The notes: generated from the letters alone by a model not told the origin. A stretch of 36,125 nucleotides of DNA from JAENVT01 sp031412355 (GCA_031412355.1 JANOCR010000071.1:1-36125); one strand, 5' to 3'; numbered from the stretch's first letter, positions 23,253 to 31,965 are shown. Numbers and translations are program-made.

Positions 23253-23927
23253 TCAGGCCAACGCCCTCGGGTCCTGGCGGATTCCCGTCAACTTGGGCGC
23301 GACGCGGGTCTTGTAGCGCACGTTGAGTTGCAGCAGCACGGCGGTGAAGGCCTCGATCGCAGTCGCGTTCGACAGTTCGCCTGAGTCGAGAGGACGACAG
23401 CCGGGAATCTTGGTGACGATCTCGCTGATCGTTTCCACCGCCGCAGGATCGTCGCCGCAAATCAACACATCACTGTCGATCGGCTGACCAAGGTGTCCGA
23501 GCTCGGTTGCGGGAAGGTGATGGAACGCGGCGACCACGCGGCAGCCGGGCACAGCAGCCTGTACATGAGCCGCGACGCTGCCGCGCGGCGGCACCAGCGG
23601 CTGGAACTCGTGGCCCACGCGAACCAAAGCGTTGGCCATGCTGACCACGACCTTGCCTTCCAATGCCGCGGCGTTCTCCTGCGCTGTGGTGGCCGCAGAA
23701 TCCCAGGGCGTAGCAATCACCACAACGTCGCAATCGGCTGCTGCCGGGTTGTCGCCGTACGACAGCAGCGACTCCAAGTCGGGCCACTTGGCCACAAGCC
23801 CATCGCGGGCTTCCATCGCCCTGTACCTGGAGCGCGAGCCGATCACGACCTCATAGCCGATTGATGCCAGACGACCGGCCAGCGCACGTCCCGCCGGCCC
23901 GGTACCACCGAGGATGCCAATTCGCAT
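23253..23927 (-). CDS. npdG: NADPH-dependent F420 reductase (F420H2:NADP+ oxidoreductase)
   Basis: This Rossmann-fold enzyme exchanges hydride between NADPH and coenzyme F420. The 224-residue protein starts MRIGILGGTGPAGRALA (GxGxxG nucleotide motif) followed by VVIGSRSRYRA, where Ser-Arg-x-Arg after strand 2 fits NADP binding. DVVVIATPWDSA, NAL and AAFHHLPATEL are typical of the family. The ATG at 23927 has AAGG nine bases upstream; an earlier in-frame codon at 23978 is less likely. It is co-transcribed with mshC. It supports the use of F420 in this organism. Confidence 0.88.
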   Translation of the reverse strand: MRIGILGGTGPAGRALAGRLASIGYEVVIGSRSRYRAMEARDGLVAKWPDLESLLSYGDNPAAADCDVVVIATPWDSAATTAQENAAALEGKVVVSMANALVRVGHEFQPLVPPRGSVAAHVQAAVPGCRVVAAFHHLPATELGHLGQPIDSDVLICGDDPAAVETISEIVTKIPGCRPLDSGELSNATAIEAFTAVLLQLNVRYKTRVAPKLTGIRQDPRALA

Positions 23928-23998
23928 CGTCGCAGCCTTGCACACCGTCGGCGCCGGTCCATCAAGGTCAACCCCCAAAGTCGGCGAACCGAGATGGC

Positions 23999-24004
23999 TA
24001 CGAT
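23999..24004 (+). promoter_or_regulatory. Candidate -10 hexamer (TACGAT) for the enoyl-ACP reductase gene
   Basis: TACGAT ends seven bases before the ATG at 24012, whose MGLLDGK start matches InhA. An upstream ATG at 23994 would overlap this hexamer and is therefore less likely. No ribosome site is visible, which favours a leaderless transcript. Confidence 0.4.
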
Positions 24005-24011
24005 CACTGTC

Positions 24012-24779
24012 ATGGGTCTGCTCGACGGCAAGAACATCGTGATCACCGGCGTCATGACTGACGCCTCATTGGCGTTCGGCGTCGCCAAGCTCTCTCAGGA
24101 AGAGGGCGCCAACATCGTGCTGACCGGAGCCGGCCGAGCGCTGAGCCTGACCGAACGAGTAGCCCGCAAGCTGCCGCAACCGGTCGATGTGTTCGAGCTC
24201 GATGTCACCATGCCCGACCATCTTGACAACGTACGCGACGCCCTCGCCGCCAAGTGGGGTCGCGTCGACGGTGTGCTGCATGCCATCGGCTTCGCGCCAG
24301 AAGCGTGCCTGGGCGACGACTTCATGGCCCCCACCTGGGCCGATGTATCGGTAGCACTGCACATCAGTGCATACTCGTTGAAGGCTCTCGCCGACGCCTT
24401 CGCGCCTCTGATGACCAGCGGCGGGTCCTTCGTCGGCCTCGACTTCGACAACACCGTGGCCTGGCCTGCGTACAACTGGATGGGGGTGTCGAAGTCGGCG
24501 CTCGAGAGCGTCAGCCGCTATCTGGCCGTCGCCCTCGGCGCCCAGGGCATCCGCTCCAATCTCGTTGCCGCCGGGCCCGTCAAGACCATGGCGGCCAAGA
24601 GCATCCCCGGGTTCAAGAAGTTCGAAGATGTGTGGGACGACCGCGCCCCGCTGGGTTGGGACGTCACTGATTCATCGGCGGTGGCCAAGGCCTGTGTCGT
24701 GTTGCTCAGCGACTGGTTCCCGGCCACTACTGGCGAGATCATCCACGTCGATGGCGGCTACCACGCCACCGGCGCCTGA
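24012..24779 (+). CDS. inhA: NADH-dependent enoyl-[acyl-carrier-protein] reductase (InhA/FabI)
   Basis: This enzyme reduces the trans-2-enoyl-ACP in the last step of each fatty acid elongation cycle. The 255-residue short-chain-dehydrogenase-type protein begins MGLLDGKNIVITGVMTDAS as InhA does. It has LDVTMPDH, HAIGFAPE, HISAYSLKAL, and the catalytic Tyr154 and Lys161 in AYNWMGVSKSALE. NLVAAGPVKTMAAK and LLSDWFPATTGEIIHVDGG complete the match. It is closer to InhA than to E. coli FabI by eye, but only the reaction is certain. It is divergent from npdG, with an 84-base gap. Confidence 0.93.
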   Translation: MGLLDGKNIVITGVMTDASLAFGVAKLSQEEGANIVLTGAGRALSLTERVARKLPQPVDVFELDVTMPDHLDNVRDALAAKWGRVDGVLHAIGFAPEACLGDDFMAPTWADVSVALHISAYSLKALADAFAPLMTSGGSFVGLDFDNTVAWPAYNWMGVSKSALESVSRYLAVALGAQGIRSNLVAAGPVKTMAAKSIPGFKKFEDVWDDRAPLGWDVTDSSAVAKACVVLLSDWFPATTGEIIHVDGGYHATGA

Positions 24780-24789
24780 TCCCGACCAG

Positions 24790-24806
24790 GCTCAGCCTGA
24801 CTGAGC
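24790..24806. terminator. Short hairpin between convergent genes
   Basis: GCTCAG and CTGAGC form a perfect six-base stem around a CCTGA loop, between the inhA stop and the end of the large secreted-protein gene (whose stop codon is in the left arm). There is no U-tract, so it is at most a weak or bidirectional termination signal. Confidence 0.35.
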
Positions 24807-27800
24807 GTTGCCAATCCAGCCGTTGATGTCGACGATCACGTCGGTCTGGGTGTTGCTGTACAGACAAATTGTCCCGGTGGCGGAGACCGGCGTCATCACT
24901 GCGTTTGCGACAGTAGCGCCGAGGCTGAAGTTCAGGGTCGACACCGCCTCCATCGCCCCACATGCGAACACCGTGATGAAGCCGGCAGCTTCGGGGTTCG
25001 CGGCCGTGACATTCAACGAGACGGCGTCAACCCCGTCGGCCGGCACGCGCCCTGCCAGGTCGGTGACGCGAACCTCGAGGATGTTGTTGCCGCCGATCTT
25101 GGCCTTCGGCACGACGCGCAGTGCGTCGGGGCTGTTGTCACGGCGTGTGTCGAGGACACGTGCCGGGTCGATCCCCTTGAAGCCAGATCCTGTCTGCAGC
25201 CACCCGTTGATGTCAACCACCAAGTCGGTGGCTGCCATCGAATAGAAACAGACCGTCCCTGACGCCGACACCGGGGCGATCACGGCGTTGGCCACGGTCT
25301 GGCCGGCAACGAAGTTGACGCTCGACACCGCGGCACGCGCACCGCACGCATAGACGGTGATGAAACCCGACGCTTCCGGGTTCGTGACAGTCACATTCAA
25401 CGACACAGAGCCGACGCCACCGGCGGGGACATATCCGATCAGATCTGTGAGACGCACCTCGATCATGCCGTTGGCGGGAATCTTGGTCGAAGTCACCAGG
25501 CGCAACGCCTCAGGGCTGGCGCCGGCACGGGTGTCGAAGACTCGCTTGGGCCCCACCGACGTGAAGGCCGCGCCGGTGGCAAACCAGCCGTTGATGTCAA
25601 CGATGATGTCGGTCGATGTATTGGCGAAGAAGCACACCGTGCCCGCGGCCGAAACCGGAGCGATCACCGCGTTGGCGACGGTTCCGCCCGCCGGGAAGTT
25701 GACGCTCGACACGAGCTCGCGAGTTCCGCAGCCGTACACCGTGATGAAGCCGGCCGCGGTCGATCCGGTCGAGGTCACGTTCAGCGATACGGCCCCGACG
25801 CCTCCTGCCGGTACCAACCCGGCCAGATCGGTCATCTGAACTTGCAGCTCGTAGCTACCGTTGACCTGCTGCTTGACCACTGTGCGCAATGCGTTCGGGC
25901 TCTGGCCGAGGCGTGTGTCGAACACGCGCTTGGGTCCGACCGGCACGAAGTCTGGCGTCGCTGCGCCGACCGGCGCGGCCGCGACGTTGACCACTTGAGT
26001 GCCGGTGCCTTGGTTGCCGACGGAATCGGTGATCGTGATGACCACCTGATTGGCACCGACCGGCAGCGGGTTCGTCGGGATGACCGACCATGTGCCGTCC
26101 GGGCCGACGGTCGTTGTCATCGTCTGACCTGCGACGGTTACTGTGACGGACGCCCCTGGGGGCGCACCGCTCCCGGTGATCGCCGGGGTCGAGTCGGTCG
26201 TATCGACCGATCCCCCACCTGTCGGGACCACAACGGGCGCAACGGTGTCGATCGTCAAGTTCTGACTGGCCGAACCTGGGGTGCCGCCTGCCGTGACCGA
26301 TACGTTGACGACGTAGGTTCCGTCGGCGACATGAACGGCCGTGACGGACCATGTTCCAAGATTGGCGGAAACGGGCATCGACTGCCCGTCAACGGTGACC
26401 GTGATGATCCGACCGTTCGCAGCGTCGGTGGTACCTGAGATCGTCGGGGTGTCGTCGCTCGTCGATCTGGCCGCACCACCGGCGATCTCGATGTTCGTCG
26501 GAGCAGCCGAGTCGATCGTCAGGTTCTGGGTGGCCACCCCGACATTGCCTGCCGCGTCGGTGACCGACACCGTCACGACCTCGGTGCCGAGGGTGATGCT
26601 GGCTGCTGTGACGTTCCACGTGCCGCCGGGTTGCACGGTTGCGTGCAGCGTCTGGGCGGCGACGGTGACGACGACGGCTGACCCGGTAGCGGCGTCGCTG
26701 GTGCCCTGAATGATGGGCGTTACGTCGCTCGTCGAAGTGTCGGTGCCGCCGGCAATGGTCACGACCGGTGGGACGGCATTGATTGTCAGCGACTGGATTG
26801 CATTACCCGCGTTGCCGGCTGCGTCGGTGACTGTCACGAGCACCCCGTACGTGCCGTTGGCGATCGTCGCAGCAGTCACGCTCCAGCTCCCGCCGGCACC
26901 GATTGTCGTCGGCAACGTCTGGCCGTTGACGGTCACGGCGACGGCAGAACCGGCTGTTGCATCACTCGACCCGGTCAGGGTAGGAGTGGCGTCAGCCGTG
27001 GTGTGCGACGGGCCACCCACGATGGAGACCGTGGGACTGGTGACGTCGATCGTCAAGGTCTGGGTAGCGGTGCCAACGTTCCCCGCCGGGTCCGGCACGC
27101 TGGCGACAATCGTACGGAGGCCGGGGGTGAGCGAAGGCGGCGTGACGTTCCACGTGCCACCGGGTTGCACGAGCGTGGTCATCACCGATCCACCATCGAT
27201 GGTGACTGTGACGGTGACACCGGCGGCGGCATCGGTGGTACCCGAGATTGTCGGTGTCTGGTCGTTCGTGGCATCGCTCGAGCCCGGGGCTATCGAGATC
27301 GTCGGCAGCGTCGTGTCGACCGTCAATGTCTGACTTGCGCTGCTCACGTTGCCGGCGGCGTCGGTGCCGGTCACTGCCACGTAGTGGTCGCCGCCACCGA
27401 GCGGGCTGCGCCCGGCCGGAAACGCCGCCGTCCAGTTGCCACTGACCTGGGTAACGCCCGGAACGGCCAGCCCGTCGATCGAGACCGTGACTGTTCCTCC
27501 GGTGATCGTGCCGCTCAGCGCCGGGGTCGAATCGCTGGTCAGGGCAGTCGCACCGCCGTTGATTGCGACTACCGGAGCAGTCGCATCAATACCGAGTGTC
27601 TGCGAAGCGCTACCAGGATTACCGGCTTGGTCGTGGACCAAAGCGCTGACACTGTGCGCGCCGTCGGCGATTAGTGACGCAGTAACGCTCCAGGTTGCGT
27701 TGGATTGCACCAACGTGGTCAGGGTTTGCACGCCGACGGTCACCGTCACGAGGGATCCCGCCGTGATGTCACTGGTTCCGTCGATGGTCGGCGTGGAATC

Positions 27801-28853
27801 GTTGGTCACTCGAACGGCGCCACCGTTGATCGTGACGACCGGAGGCACCGTATCGATCGTCAGTGCCTGGACGGCGGTCCCGGTGTTGCCCACCGCGTCA
27901 CTGCCGACAGCGGTCACGGTGTAGGTGCCATTGGCCAGGATCGTCGCCGTCACGACCCAGGTGCCATTGGACTGCACGGCCGCCGGCAACGTCTGGGTGC
28001 CGATCGTCACGGTCACCGTCGTCGGCACATCCATGGTTGCGGTACCCGAGATCGTCGGGGTGTTGTCCGCGACGGCCAGCGTGGATCCACCGTCGATCGT
28101 GACGGCAGGCGGCGCCGAGTAGAACTGGTTGCTGTTAGTGGTGATCGCCCCGGTTTTGGCCAGGGCGCGACCGTTGAACACCGTGTCAGCGCCAACGCCG
28201 ATTGCGGCTGCCGTCATCAATGTTCCGGCGAAGTCCGCCGTTGCGCCGATTGCTCCGGCCCCGTTTACCTGCCAGAACACGTTCTTAGCCTGCGTGCCGC
28301 CGGTGAGGATCACGTGCGAGCCCGCGGCCATCGCCAACGCGCCTCCGACTTGGAAGATGAACACGGCGTTCGGGTCCCCACCGCCGTCCAGTGTGACCGT
28401 CCCGGTGTTGGCGACCGCACCGGCGTTCGTGTGAACTCCTGGCGCCAAGGTCTTGCCGATCAAGTCGCCGGCAAGCGCGAAGTTCGACGTACGACTGGCA
28501 GCTTCCGCGTAGGCCGCCACCAAGTCGGCATGAGCATCGACGACCTCAGTGGCACCCGACGCATACCACGTGCCGTGCACCTCGCCCGGCGGGAACCCGG
28601 TGACACCGCCAGCGCCAGCGAGCACACCCAGGTCGCCGCGAACGATCGTCGTCGGGCCGGTCGCTGTGTTGCCGACCGAATCGCCGGCCAGGATCGCGAA
28701 CGATGCCGCCCGCCCGAGATCGATTGCCGCCACCGACACGGCATGCGCTGGAGATGCGGGCACGGCAACCACCATGATCGACATGATGATTGCCGCAACC
28801 GCCATCGCCGACGGCCCGAACCGGGACGTGCGTACTTTCTGAACAGTCTCCAC
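24792..28853 (-). CDS. Large secreted mosaic protein: ice-binding-like (DUF3494) domain, eight Ig-like repeats, three C-terminal repeats
   Basis: The 1353-residue exported protein has four parts. A Sec signal peptide (1-38, ending SPAHA) is followed by a DUF3494/ice-binding-like domain (about 42-245) with FAILAGDSV, VRGDLGV, and NVFWQVNGAG; this family includes ice-binding adhesins, but actual ice binding is not shown by sequence. Eight Ig-like repeats of 86-91 residues follow (about 247-971), recognisable by TPTISGT, GTWSVTA and DAAGNxGxAxQxLTID. Three repeats of about 127 residues end the protein (about 972-1353), each with KRVFDTR or ARVLDTR, a Cys pair (ACG and TVCFY type) and VDINGW. There is no LPXTG or membrane tail. 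The start is GTG at 28853 with AGGGG seven to ten bases upstream. Role: probably a surface or matrix protein, inferred. Confidence 0.85.
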   Translation of the reverse strand: METVQKVRTSRFGPSAMAVAAIIMSIMVVAVPASPAHAVSVAAIDLGRAASFAILAGDSVGNTATGPTTIVRGDLGVLAGAGGVTGFPPGEVHGTWYASGATEVVDAHADLVAAYAEAASRTSNFALAGDLIGKTLAPGVHTNAGAVANTGTVTLDGGGDPNAVFIFQVGGALAMAAGSHVILTGGTQAKNVFWQVNGAGAIGATADFAGTLMTAAAIGVGADTVFNGRALAKTGAITTNSNQFYSAPPAVTIDGGSTLAVADNTPTISGTATMDVPTTVTVTIGTQTLPAAVQSNGTWVVTATILANGTYTVTAVGSDAVGNTGTAVQALTIDTVPPVVTINGGAVRVTNDSTPTIDGTSDITAGSLVTVTVGVQTLTTLVQSNATWSVTASLIADGAHSVSALVHDQAGNPGSASQTLGIDATAPVVAINGGATALTSDSTPALSGTITGGTVTVSIDGLAVPGVTQVSGNWTAAFPAGRSPLGGGDHYVAVTGTDAAGNVSSASQTLTVDTTLPTISIAPGSSDATNDQTPTISGTTDAAAGVTVTVTIDGGSVMTTLVQPGGTWNVTPPSLTPGLRTIVASVPDPAGNVGTATQTLTIDVTSPTVSIVGGPSHTTADATPTLTGSSDATAGSAVAVTVNGQTLPTTIGAGGSWSVTAATIANGTYGVLVTVTDAAGNAGNAIQSLTINAVPPVVTIAGGTDTSTSDVTPIIQGTSDAATGSAVVVTVAAQTLHATVQPGGTWNVTAASITLGTEVVTVSVTDAAGNVGVATQNLTIDSAAPTNIEIAGGAARSTSDDTPTISGTTDAANGRIITVTVDGQSMPVSANLGTWSVTAVHVADGTYVVNVSVTAGGTPGSASQNLTIDTVAPVVVPTGGGSVDTTDSTPAITGSGAPPGASVTVTVAGQTMTTTVGPDGTWSVIPTNPLPVGANQVVITITDSVGNQGTGTQVVNVAAAPVGAATPDFVPVGPKRVFDTRLGQSPNALRTVVKQQVNGSYELQVQMTDLAGLVPAGGVGAVSLNVTSTGSTAAGFITVYGCGTRELVSSVNFPAGGTVANAVIAPVSAAGTVCFFANTSTDIIVDINGWFATGAAFTSVGPKRVFDTRAGASPEALRLVTSTKIPANGMIEVRLTDLIGYVPAGGVGSVSLNVTVTNPEASGFITVYACGARAAVSSVNFVAGQTVANAVIAPVSASGTVCFYSMAATDLVVDINGWLQTGSGFKGIDPARVLDTRRDNSPDALRVVPKAKIGGNNILEVRVTDLAGRVPADGVDAVSLNVTAANPEAAGFITVFACGAMEAVSTLNFSLGATVANAVMTPVSATGTICLYSNTQTDVIVDINGWIGNAQSG
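24795..25940 (-). repeat. Three tandem repeats of about 127 codons (PxRVxDTR type)
   Basis: Each unit begins near GPKRVFDTR or DPARVLDTR, passes through VSLNVT and GFITVxxCG, then VANAVxxPVSAxGTxC and ends VDINGW. Each has one cysteine in the middle (CGT/CGA) and one near the end, likely a disulphide. Such units close many secreted proteins of actinobacteria. Boundaries are approximate. Confidence 0.8.
25941..28115 (-). repeat. Eight tandem Ig-like repeats (86-91 codons each)
   Basis: All eight repeats show a TPxIxGT motif early, a GTW or similar strand turn in the middle and DxxGNxG near the end, separated by PPVV or APVV linkers. Protein-level similarity is clear, while nucleotide identity between units is moderate, so the array is not a recent expansion. 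Boundaries are approximate. Confidence 0.8.
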
Positions 28854-28983
28854 TGTGAACCCCTATGCCGTAGCACCCGCCGGGTGGGACTCGCTCACGC
28901 TATGTGGCGACCTGACCACTATTACCCCGTTTGTCGCTACTTCAGACGAAGTTCTTGTGCTCGGCGATACGGGGCCTTTTTCG

Positions 28984-29898
28984 TTACCCTCTCGCCGAGG
29001 CGGCGGTCTTCGACGCTGCCCGCTTTGCCGTTCCGGCCGTGGTGCGGGTGGCCCTGCGTGCGGTCCGCCCCGTGGTGGTTGCGGCTCGCTTGGCGGTGGT
29101 CGCAGTGGATCGCGCCGACTTCTTTGCGGTGGTCATGGTGCCCTTTGCACCCGACGATGCGGCGCGGACGGTCTGGGTTGCCCCGGCCTTCACGCTGCGG
29201 GCCGTGTCCTGCACGCCGTCCGCGGCGGAAGAAGCGGCACTCCGGACGTTCTTGGCCCGGGTGCGAGCCACAGTTGAGCCGGTCGGCGACACTTTCGGCT
29301 TCTGGTTGTTGGTAATCCGTGCGATGAGGTCCTGAACTGCGGTCACTCCACCCTGGGCGATGCCACTGATGTTGTCACCGACGCGGTCGATCACGCCACT
29401 GATCACGCCGACGACGGCGCTGGCTGGAGGGGTGTCAGACGAGCGCGGGTGCGGGCGTGTGGGTGCACCCTTCTTCGCCTCTTCCATGGCCTCGCCCAGA
29501 TCTGCGAGAGCCTTGCGGCCAAGCTGATCTCGAACCTTGGGGAAGAACTCCGTTTCTTCTTCCTCCACGTGATGGCGGACGTTCTCCATGAGAACGGTGA
29601 CCTTTGCGTCGAAGCGCTCGTCAGTCGGGTCCATATCAGCCAGTTCCGACAACACCCACTTGACGATGTGATGCTCCTCGAGGCTTTCGAGAGCAACGTC
29701 CTCCGTCTCGGGCACCGTGGCACGGGCGACGGGGTAGAAGACCTGTTCCTCGATCGATGCGTGCACCGACAATTCTTCGATGATCCGATCGACGATTCGA
29801 CGCTTCTCGACATAGGCGCGGTCGCCGGCCTTTTCGAACTGCTTGAACAACTGCTGCACTGTCTTGTGGTCTTCGCGTAGAAGAGTGATTGCATCCAT
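28984..29898 (-). CDS. Hemerythrin HHE-domain protein with histone H1-like basic tail
   Basis: The 304-residue protein has an N-terminal hemerythrin four-helix bundle (about 1-140). Candidate di-iron ligands are His11 (REDHKTV), His46 and Glu50 (HASIEEQVFYP), His76/His77 (EEHHIVKW), and His109/His110 and Glu114 (RHHVEEEETEFFP). A linker with HPRSSDTPP and a short hydrophobic stretch follows, then about 95 residues rich in Ala, Lys, Arg, Thr and Ser (TTAKKSARSTATTAKRAA) that look like histone H1. Hemerythrins bind O2 or sense redox state. The tail suggests DNA or polyanion binding (inference). The ATG at 29898 is preferred over 29922 because the family begins at MDAITLLREDH. Confidence 0.82.
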   Translation of the reverse strand: MDAITLLREDHKTVQQLFKQFEKAGDRAYVEKRRIVDRIIEELSVHASIEEQVFYPVARATVPETEDVALESLEEHHIVKWVLSELADMDPTDERFDAKVTVLMENVRHHVEEEETEFFPKVRDQLGRKALADLGEAMEEAKKGAPTRPHPRSSDTPPASAVVGVISGVIDRVGDNISGIAQGGVTAVQDLIARITNNQKPKVSPTGSTVARTRAKNVRSAASSAADGVQDTARSVKAGATQTVRAASSGAKGTMTTAKKSARSTATTAKRAATTTGRTARRATRTTAGTAKRAASKTAASARG

Positions 29899-29958
29899 GC
29901 GGTACGGGCTACCCGAAAGCATCTCGAGCTAACCCGCGCTGCGTGTGACAGATGGCCA

Positions 29959-29964
29959 TATCGT
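29959..29964 (+). promoter_or_regulatory. Candidate -10 hexamer (TATCGT) for the DUF255 gene
   Basis: TATCGT ends exactly six bases before the ATG at 29971, with GGACGC between and no ribosome site. It lies in the 72-base divergent gap next to the hemerythrin gene. A leaderless transcript is suggested. Confidence 0.4.
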
Positions 29965-29970
29965 GGACGC

Positions 29971-31965
29971 ATGGCAGGAACGAATCGGCTCGCTCGTGAA
30001 ACCAGCCCCTACCTGCGGCAGCACAAGGAGAACCCGGTCGACTGGTACCCGTGGGGCACCGAGGCGTTTGCTGCGGCGAAGGAACGCAACGTGCCGATCC
30101 TCCTCTCGGTCGGCTACTCGGCCTGCCACTGGTGCCACGTGATGGCCCACGAATGCTTCGAGGATGACGAAGTCGCCGGCGAGATGAACCGGCGATTCGT
30201 CAACGTCAAAGTCGACAGGGAGGAACGGCCCGACGTCGACTCGATCTACATGGATGCAGTGCAGGCGATGAGTGGGCGTGGTGGGTGGCCGATGACCGTG
30301 TTCCTCACTCCGGAGGGCCACCCTTTCTACGGCGGCACCTACTTCCCGAAGCCGAACTTTTTGAGCCTCATGGCGGCGATCGACGACGTCTGGATCAACC
30401 GGCCCGGCGATGTCCGACAGAACGTCGATGCGCTCGGGAATGCAATCCGACGTACAGCGACGATCGAACCGGCCAACGATCTGCCCGGGATCGGTGAGTT
30501 GAACCAGGCTCTGCAGCAACTCGCCGCGTCGTTCGACTCGACATGGGGTGGTTTCGGCAAGGCGCCGAAGTTCCCCTCGACGATGAGCCTCGATCTGGTG
30601 CTGCGCGCCTATCAACGGGCACCCCACGATGACGCCAAGACCATCGTCACCACATCGCTAGATGCGATGGCCAGCGGTGGGATGTACGACCACGTCGGCG
30701 GCGGCTTTGCGCGCTACTCGGTCGACGAGGAATGGCTCGTGCCCCACTTCGAGAAGATGCTGTACGACCAGGCGCTGTTGATCCGCGTGTACCTGCACGC
30801 CTATCTCGTGCTCGGCGAGCCGCGCTGGAAGCAGGTGGTGGAAGAGACCGTCGAGTACGTGCTGCGCGAACTTCGCCATCCTTCGGGCGGTTTCTTCTCG
30901 GCGGAGGACGCCGATTCGCCCGACGAGCACGGCCACGGGCACGAGGGGCTGTTTCACACCTGGACGACCGACGAGGTCCGCGTTGCGCTCGGCGCCGACG
31001 CCGACGTCGCGCTCCAGTGGTACGAGTTCACCGAGGGCGGCAACTTCGAGGGACGAACGATCCCTTCACGTTTGAAGAATCGCGGCGAGCTCCAGCGCCC
31101 ACCCGAGGTGGAATCGGCGCGGCAGCGACTGTTCGATGCCCGTGCCCTACGCCGCCGTCCGTTGCTCGACGACAAGGTGCTGACCGAGTGGAACGGGCTG
31201 ATGCTGGCGTCGTTGGCCGAGGCCGCGGCGGCGCTCGATCGCAGCGACTGGCTCGAAGCTGCAGTTGCCAACGGTCGCTTCCTGGTCGAGCACCTACGGG
31301 GCGCCGACCTTCGCTGGCATCGGTCCTGGCAGGCCGATGGGCAACCGCCGGCCAGACACGCCGCGCTCGCGGCCGACCACGCTGCGATCGTCGACGCCTT
31401 CACCCGGCTGGCAGAGGCCACGGGCGACGGTTCCTGGATCGACCATGCCCGCGAAGTGGCCGACACCATGCTCGATCACTTCTGGGATGTCGACAACGGC
31501 GGCCTGTTCTCGATCGCCGACGACGGCGAACAACTGGTCGCCCGCCAGAAGGATCTGATGGACAACGCGACGCCGTCAGCCAACTCGATTGCCGCGGTCG
31601 CCCTGGTTCGGCTCGGCGCCCTCACCGGCGAGGCTCGCTACACCAACCATGCCGAACAGATCCTGCGGCTGCTCGGAAAGGTAGTTCCGCAGGCTCCGAC
31701 TGCGTTCTCCAATGCGCTCGCCGCGGTCGACATGGTGACGAACGGGCTCACCGAGATCGCCATTGTCGGTGATCGGCCCGACCTGACCCGCGCAGTGCAA
31801 TCCCGTTGGTTACCCAACGCCGTGCTCGCCTGGGGCAGGCCGTACGACTCGCCGCTGTGGCACCAACGCACCGACGGGGCTGCCTACGTATGCCAGAACT
31901 ACACCTGCCAGGTACCGGCGGACACGGTCGAGGCCCTCCTCGCCCAACTCGCCGCTACGGCATGA
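29971..31965 (+). CDS. DUF255/YyaL thioredoxin-domain protein
   Basis: The 664-residue cytoplasmic protein has an N-terminal DUF255 thioredoxin-like domain beginning NRLARETSPYLRQHKENPVDW, with a CxxC pair at Cys52 and Cys55 (YSACHWCHVM) and GRGGWPMTVFLTPEG. A long (alpha/alpha)6-barrel-like region follows, with FGKAPKFP, MYDHVGGGFARYSVDEEWLVPHFEKMLYDQ-type segments and TEWNGLMLASLAEA. This is the family of bacterial YyaL and mammalian SPATA20. The reaction it catalyses is not established. Length and motif order are complete. It converges on the thiolase gene with one base between the stops. Confidence 0.92.
   Translation: MAGTNRLARETSPYLRQHKENPVDWYPWGTEAFAAAKERNVPILLSVGYSACHWCHVMAHECFEDDEVAGEMNRRFVNVKVDREERPDVDSIYMDAVQAMSGRGGWPMTVFLTPEGHPFYGGTYFPKPNFLSLMAAIDDVWINRPGDVRQNVDALGNAIRRTATIEPANDLPGIGELNQALQQLAASFDSTWGGFGKAPKFPSTMSLDLVLRAYQRAPHDDAKTIVTTSLDAMASGGMYDHVGGGFARYSVDEEWLVPHFEKMLYDQALLIRVYLHAYLVLGEPRWKQVVEETVEYVLRELRHPSGGFFSAEDADSPDEHGHGHEGLFHTWTTDEVRVALGADADVALQWYEFTEGGNFEGRTIPSRLKNRGELQRPPEVESARQRLFDARALRRRPLLDDKVLTEWNGLMLASLAEAAAALDRSDWLEAAVANGRFLVEHLRGADLRWHRSWQADGQPPARHAALAADHAAIVDAFTRLAEATGDGSWIDHAREVADTMLDHFWDVDNGGLFSIADDGEQLVARQKDLMDNATPSANSIAAVALVRLGALTGEARYTNHAEQILRLLGKVVPQAPTAFSNALAAVDMVTNGLTEIAIVGDRPDLTRAVQSRWLPNAVLAWGRPYDSPLWHQRTDGAAYVCQNYTCQVPADTVEALLAQLAATA

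Noticed and set aside
25941..28115. CRISPR-like or tandem DNA repeat array
   Set aside because: The periodicity is that of Ig-like protein domains of about 270 bases; there are no short identical repeats with unique spacers anywhere in the window.
28960..28999. Inverted repeat (ctcggcga and tcgccgag) around the end of the hemerythrin gene as a terminator
   Set aside because: The loop is 24 bases, part of it is coding, and no U-tract follows in the direction of transcription.
25842..29315. Plus-strand open frames over the large secreted protein and hemerythrin genes (for example 27705-29315)
   Set aside because: Antisense frames of repetitive GC-rich coding sequence; their translations are Arg- and Gly-rich and have no motif.
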